IMG/VR virus record: IMGVR_UViG_3300042691_051895
Location: 1-24,699 of that record
Origin: a virus
Strand: one strand, 5' to 3'
Length of the DNA stretch: 24,699 nucleotides
The notes beneath the pieces were generated by a model. That model saw only the letters and a program-made list of their open reading frames with translations, had not been told where the DNA came from and ran no database searches. Shown here piece by piece: positions 21,365 to 24,699 of this stretch (its first letter is position 1; each line of letters starts with the position of its first letter). Both the position numbers and the translations under genes were made by a program.

Positions 21365-24004
21365 ATGAGAAATTTTTACAATCAGCCAACGAATAAAATA
21401 TTCGATAAAATGTTCGGCAAAGGTGCTCGGCAGATTCAAGCGGATCCGACTTTAGATATTTCAAAATGTAAATGCTGCCAGTGCGATAAACTAGAGTGTA
21501 AAGGTTGTATTATAGGACATGCAATAACCGCAACCGCTGGTTGCTGTCCTTCGCAAGATGAAAGCCTGATATTTGAATATGAAAGACCAAATTATGTCGG
21601 GGGTGGTATGGAATGCTGCCCAGATTCTCAAGTTAGAAGATGTTGCTCCACTGGTAAAGAAGCTCAACCTAATGTTCGTTTTCTCTATAATTACGTTGGA
21701 AGATATTATAAATTTGATTTTGCCGCCGCAGGAAAAGATATAACAAAATGGCCCGGAAACGGCAGAGCAAGATTGTGTTCTCGCTGCGATCCGACCAGTC
21801 TTGATGCTGAAAGACCGGGTGAGCTAGGAAATTTGGCAAATGAAACTTGTATGGATTATCTCGATTCTCCTGCGGGGGGTTCAATTGATGATATATCTTC
21901 TACTGTTGATTCAAGCCAACCATGTTCCACAGGTGTAGGGGTTCAATTTTCTGGTTGTCAATGCATGGGAGACAAAGACACTCCTTTTGAAGACACAGAT
22001 AGAACTGGAAAACGTCTTTCGAGATATAGAAAACGACAGATGGAAAAAAATCCAGCGTATAGATGGATGCTGGATATAATGTGCTATGATAATGGCAATG
22101 TGGTAGCAAATCCTTATTACACTTATGATGAAACAGATTCTGGTCCACAAGAAGTAGTTCATTTTGAAAACGGAACTTTATACAATCATCTCTTGGGTGT
22201 AGTGCATTGTGAATATTGGTGGGAAATTGCAAGGTGTCCACAAAATCCAGATCACGGAGAATCGGGAGAGTTGCAGGTAGAAGTTTATGATGAAAATGGA
22301 CAACTTACCGGATACACTGCAGCGAATACTTCTCTCATAGCACCAAGATTCTGGATTTATGCTTGTTCTGGTGTTCCATTTTTTGATTTTGAACTCAAAG
22401 AAGCACTGGAAAAAAACTACATTTCTCCCGAAGAATACCAAGAAATAGTTTTGAACTTTGTAGATAGGAGAACGCCAAGACAAGAATTGATGACAAAACT
22501 CTCACAGGGTGGTTATTTCGATGTTGGTGATTGGCGGCAACAAGCGAATAATGAATTGAATGATCTGAAAGGAAGAACGTATACGTCTGCTGCATATTCT
22601 TCTTGTGATACAATCGCCTGTAGTAAGTCAAAGTATCTCGGTCCGGTGAGAAAAAAATTTTGGCAGGATAATATTGGAATCCCGGGAATGTCTATGCCCG
22701 GAAGATTGAATCCGGACAAGGCAAGACCAAATACTATAAGTCAAACACCCGGATCTGCGATAGAACAGGTTGTAAATGAACAGACGGACCCCACATTAAG
22801 AAATATACAATTGTTCCCCGAGTGCATAGAAGATCCTTGGAGTGGAAATTATCCAACGGAACCGGGTGTCGGTGCCAGCGCAGAAGCCGAACAGGAATAT
22901 GCAGATTTTCTGGCTTGGAAAGATGCTCAGTGGTTGTATATGCATGCTAAACCGGGCGGATGGGATTATGTCTGTGGCGGATATGCAGATCCTCTATCGC
23001 CAGATCCAACGATAAAAATTCCAGATTTACCGAGAAGAGTAAACAATACAGGCAATGCAATCGGTGGATGCCTCCAAGGATTAATCGGATACCCACAAAA
23101 AACTACCGTATTTGAAGGCGGATGTCCTGATATAGTTTGTGGAACCATAATAGATGATGTATATACACCATTTCCGTTGGTTGGTTGTACAGAAGCAAGC
23201 TGTTTGGCTGCGTCATGTTCAGAAACCTCACGTTGCGTTTCTTATCCAGAAAAAGGCGGAGGCCCTACCCCATGTACAGGATTTGCATTCTCGGCGAATT
23301 GCGATGGAATTAGATTCATCTATTATACAACAAAATTCAAATCACAATACGATGGGACACAAGAAGACATAGGTTACATGACATGTGATAGGACAATAAA
23401 TTCATATTTGTATAAAGTAAACAGAACAAAGGGAAATTATGGTGAATTTTGTCCACACCAATGCAGATCACTGACTATTCCAGAGACAATTGCAAATGCA
23501 GTTCCCGAGATTTATTCGAACAGGGCCTCGCATAATGAAATATGTGATGCAATAAAGAGAGGCCAGCCCGCCTTACAGTGCGATGGATTATTCTGTTTTG
23601 GCTCTTATGTACAAGAGGGTCCGACTGAACTTGGTTGTTGTGCGAAAATCGAAGCATCTCCTGCAAATGAAATTCCTCCATCGGATTCTACACATCCAGC
23701 ATTGAATAGAACCGCATGTCCAATCACGGCTGGCCCCGGAAACATTTATGACGGACAGTTCGGGCAAGTGGCTCCCCCTTATCAAGGTGTTGGGTGCTGT
23801 TGGAGATGTCCTTCTCCCGGAGAGTCGGGTACTCCTACATGTCTTGGTCTTCTGGGAGAAATTGATTGTTATGCCCAATCAACGCCTACAACGACAATGA
23901 GATGGAAAGGACAAATAAACGATTCAACTGTATGTTGTGATTTAAGCGACGACTGTGGGTGTGCAGAAAATCTAGAAAGTTGTTCTGGAAGTGGTCCGGG
24001 GTAA
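21365..24004 (+). CDS. 879-aa cysteine-rich protein, probably virion-associated, unknown
   Basis: Not recognised. About 54 cysteines (roughly 6%), many as CC, CxC or CxxC: C35, C37, C38, C40, C45, C48, C60, C61, C84, C85, C93 and C94 within the first 94 residues, and a second dense zone at the end (for example GCCWRC, VCCDLSDDCGC, ESC). The middle (about 240-560) is cysteine-poor, with Tyr/Trp-rich and helical stretches (SPEEYQEIVLNFVDRRTPRQ, about 359-378). Short Gly/Pro-rich loops throughout suggest an extended multidomain protein. There is no signal peptide or membrane segment (MRNFYNQPTNKIFDKMFGKG), so it is made in the cytoplasm, where disulfides are unusual; metal or cluster binding is a possible reason. 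AGGA lies 8 nt upstream. The style of its Cys motifs resembles that of the giant hub-like protein at 7916-12850. Structural role is inferred from size and company. Confidence 0.7.
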   Translation: MRNFYNQPTNKIFDKMFGKGARQIQADPTLDISKCKCCQCDKLECKGCIIGHAITATAGCCPSQDESLIFEYERPNYVGGGMECCPDSQVRRCCSTGKEAQPNVRFLYNYVGRYYKFDFAAAGKDITKWPGNGRARLCSRCDPTSLDAERPGELGNLANETCMDYLDSPAGGSIDDISSTVDSSQPCSTGVGVQFSGCQCMGDKDTPFEDTDRTGKRLSRYRKRQMEKNPAYRWMLDIMCYDNGNVVANPYYTYDETDSGPQEVVHFENGTLYNHLLGVVHCEYWWEIARCPQNPDHGESGELQVEVYDENGQLTGYTAANTSLIAPRFWIYACSGVPFFDFELKEALEKNYISPEEYQEIVLNFVDRRTPRQELMTKLSQGGYFDVGDWRQQANNELNDLKGRTYTSAAYSSCDTIACSKSKYLGPVRKKFWQDNIGIPGMSMPGRLNPDKARPNTISQTPGSAIEQVVNEQTDPTLRNIQLFPECIEDPWSGNYPTEPGVGASAEAEQEYADFLAWKDAQWLYMHAKPGGWDYVCGGYADPLSPDPTIKIPDLPRRVNNTGNAIGGCLQGLIGYPQKTTVFEGGCPDIVCGTIIDDVYTPFPLVGCTEASCLAASCSETSRCVSYPEKGGGPTPCTGFAFSANCDGIRFIYYTTKFKSQYDGTQEDIGYMTCDRTINSYLYKVNRTKGNYGEFCPHQCRSLTIPETIANAVPEIYSNRASHNEICDAIKRGQPALQCDGLFCFGSYVQEGPTELGCCAKIEASPANEIPPSDSTHPALNRTACPITAGPGNIYDGQFGQVAPPYQGVGCCWRCPSPGESGTPTCLGLLGEIDCYAQSTPTTTMRWKGQINDSTVCCDLSDDCGCAENLESCSGSGPG

Positions 24005-24009
24005 ACACT

Positions 24010-24186
24010 ATGTCATATCTTTCAAATTTAATGTCAGAAGATGATTTTTCATACTTGATGCACGGAAAAGTCCAGAATATGAAAAATGAAGAACCACCAA
24101 AATTCAGGGATTCTTCTACTCAGAAAGTAGAAAGAAAACCCTGTCCTTGCATGAAGAAACAAGTCAAAGAGACCCCTTCTTCTTGA
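24010..24186 (+). CDS. 58-aa protein with C-P-C motif
   Basis: Starts 5 nt after the cysteine-rich gene; GGGG overlapping its end is a weak SD, so coupling is likely. The sequence MSYLSNLMSEDDFSYLMHGK is helical and acidic, followed by a charged Lys/Glu/Pro linker and a C-terminal CPC (C45, C47) in RKPCPCMKKQ. The short pattern may bind a metal or interact with the cysteine-rich protein upstream. Not recognised. A longer in-frame form starting at 23959 would lie within the preceding gene and is rejected. Its last 23 nt overlap the end of the converging gene at 24164-24370. Confidence 0.6.
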   Translation: MSYLSNLMSEDDFSYLMHGKVQNMKNEEPPKFRDSSTQKVERKPCPCMKKQVKETPSS

Positions 24187-24370
24187 TGTCGAAGGTTGCA
24201 TTTGCATGGATCAGAATTTGGTCTGAACGAAAATGTCTGACAATTCCACCGTCCTCCAAGACAACGGTGAAGATGTCATTTTCTAAAGTTCCTCCGTCTC
24301 TAACATAGATTGCGTATCCTTCTCCAACAGGTGTAACAACAGGCACAGGATTTTTAAATTCCATAAACAT
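24164..24370 (-). CDS. 68-aa small beta-barrel-like conserved-type protein
   Basis: The ATG at 24370 follows GGAGG with 5-nt spacing; a TTG at 24382 in frame includes the SD itself and is rejected. The sequence reads FKNPVPVVTPVGEGYAIYVR...ENDIFTVVLEDGGIVRHFRSDQILIHANATFDI, with short beta strands and the layout 'P-V-x-V-x-T-P-x-G-E-G-x-x-x-Y-V ... V-V-L-E-D-G-G ... H-F-x-x-x-Q-I' that many phages show in small SH3/KOW-like proteins of unknown function. Basic C-terminus (KKKGSL). The gene sits immediately behind a hairpin with a U-tract, so its expression may depend on readthrough. It converges on the 58-aa gene with a 23-nt overlap. Confidence 0.75.
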   Translation of the reverse strand: MFMEFKNPVPVVTPVGEGYAIYVRDGGTLENDIFTVVLEDGGIVRHFRSDQILIHANATFDIKKKGSL

Positions 24371-24383
24371 ATAAACCTCCAAT

Positions 24384-24415
24384 AAAAAACAGGACAGGGT
24401 TTCCCCTGTCCTGTT
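24384..24415 (-). terminator. Terminator or attenuator hairpin upstream of the 68-aa gene
   Basis: Twelve-pair stem with loop bases 24400-24403 (TTTC on the plus strand, GAAA on the mRNA strand): 24388-24399 with 24404-24415. On the minus strand it is followed by a U-tract and then ATT and the GGAGG of the next gene. It ends the message of the 51-aa gene (stop at 24434) or attenuates entry into the 68-aa gene. No promoter is visible between hairpin and SD. Confidence 0.85.
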
Positions 24416-24433
24416 CTGATTAATAACCAGACA

Positions 24434-24589
24434 TCACTGAGTTACATTACCGAGGACATCGGCGATGAATCGAACGCCTGCCGCAAAGAACGGAAGGGTA
24501 GCGATCAGGAAGTACCAGTGACGCGGATTGCGCCAGCAGAAAACACACGGAGCAGCACCGGCGGTGCAAGTCTTATTAGTATCGTTCAT
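24434..24589 (-). CDS. 51-aa small membrane protein with CxxC
   Basis: Start at an ATG with AAGGAG and 7 nt spacing; an overlapping ATG three codons earlier is out of frame and stops at once (ATG AAA TGA). The product is MNDTNKTCTAGAAPCVFCWR followed by NPRHWYFLIATLPFFAAGVRFIADVLGNVTQ. It has three cysteines, including a CxxC (C15, C18) in the N-terminal part, and one hydrophobic segment at about residues 25-46. A Zn or redox site near the membrane is possible. Not recognised. The gene follows the partial gene at the window edge with a 21-nt gap and is followed by a strong terminator-like hairpin. Confidence 0.7.
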   Translation of the reverse strand: MNDTNKTCTAGAAPCVFCWRNPRHWYFLIATLPFFAAGVRFIADVLGNVTQ

Positions 24590-24610
24590 TTCATTTCTCC
24601 TTTGTAGAAA

Positions 24611-24699
24611 TTAGAAGTTGATAGTAATGCCGCCGGAGACAACACAATTGTTCTCGGGACGGAAGCTTTGGAGATCTTGCCACACCGGAAGATCAACGC
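24611..24699 (-). CDS. C-terminal end of an unidentified protein
   Basis: Truncated by the window edge; only the last 28 residues are visible, ending ...SGGITINF. One frame is open to the edge and stops at TAA (24611-24613), 21 nt before the next start, with the SD of the following gene in the gap. Another frame is also open, but it runs into the next gene's start region, so this frame is favoured. The final strand-like GITINF resembles the end of a beta-structured protein. Identity unknown. Confidence 0.45.
   Translation of the reverse strand, partial: VDLPVWQDLQSFRPENNCVVSGGITINF

Noticed and set aside
1-24699. CRISPR arrays, insertion sequences, integrases, attachment sites
   Set aside because: No regularly spaced repeats, no transposase or integrase motifs, and no duplicated tRNA ends were seen.

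Overview
The window is part of a T4-like contractile-tailed phage (or phage-derived metagenomic) genome. The evidence is a T4-type baseplate module (gp53-, gp25- and gp6-like proteins with a hub and tube-cap candidates), a gp4-like packaging nuclease, a gp32-like ssDNA-binding protein beside a gp33-like late-transcription coactivator (the T4 order is 33-59-32), phage tRNAs, a B12-type ribonucleotide reductase, and dense packing with many ATGA/TAATG overlaps. The class II reductase would suit an aquatic or cyanophage-type relative, but the host cannot be read from the sequence.

Layout. Positions 1-2127 (+): 3' end of a class II ribonucleotide reductase, a beta-rich virion-like protein and a 41-aa membrane protein, closed by a near-perfect bidirectional terminator. 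Positions 2176-14561 (-), read right to left: tube-cap (gp48/54-like) candidate, gp53, a giant 1644-aa hub-like protein, gp25, gp6, a 397-aa wedge/tail protein and a 791-aa fibre- or enzyme-like protein. Every junction is an overlap or a very short gap, so this is one operon. Positions 14572-17010 (+), divergent with only 10 nt between start codons: gp4-like nuclease, tail-tube-like protein, a gp26-like protein with a probable programmed -1 frameshift extension, and a disordered protein. Positions 17011-18205 (-): gp32 and gp33. Positions 18273-20627 (+): two virion-type beta-rich proteins. Positions 20630-21326 (-): a tRNA operon driven by a consensus sigma70 promoter, with tRNA-Arg-like, tRNA-Gly, a small membrane protein, tRNA-Glu and a terminator. 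Positions 21365-24186 (+): an 879-aa protein with about 54 cysteines and a 58-aa protein. Positions 24164-24699 (-): small proteins, one of them behind a terminator-like hairpin.

How it fits together. The minus-strand block builds the baseplate and tail tip. The short plus-strand block supplies head completion, a tube-like protein and a chaperone-like or hub protein. The gp32/gp33 pair links replication with late transcription. The tRNAs read AGA, GGA and GAA, codons that look abundant in the A/T-rich genes here, whereas gp32 and most of the reductase use a different, more G/C-rich codon set.

The points most worth following up are the -1 frameshift (slippery T TTT TTC at 16268-16274), a candidate pseudoknot over the gp32 ribosome-binding site, a tRNA-Arg-like gene without a recognisable D-arm, and the unusual cysteine content of two very large, probably structural, proteins. 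All family assignments come from reading motifs and gene order; no database search was run.
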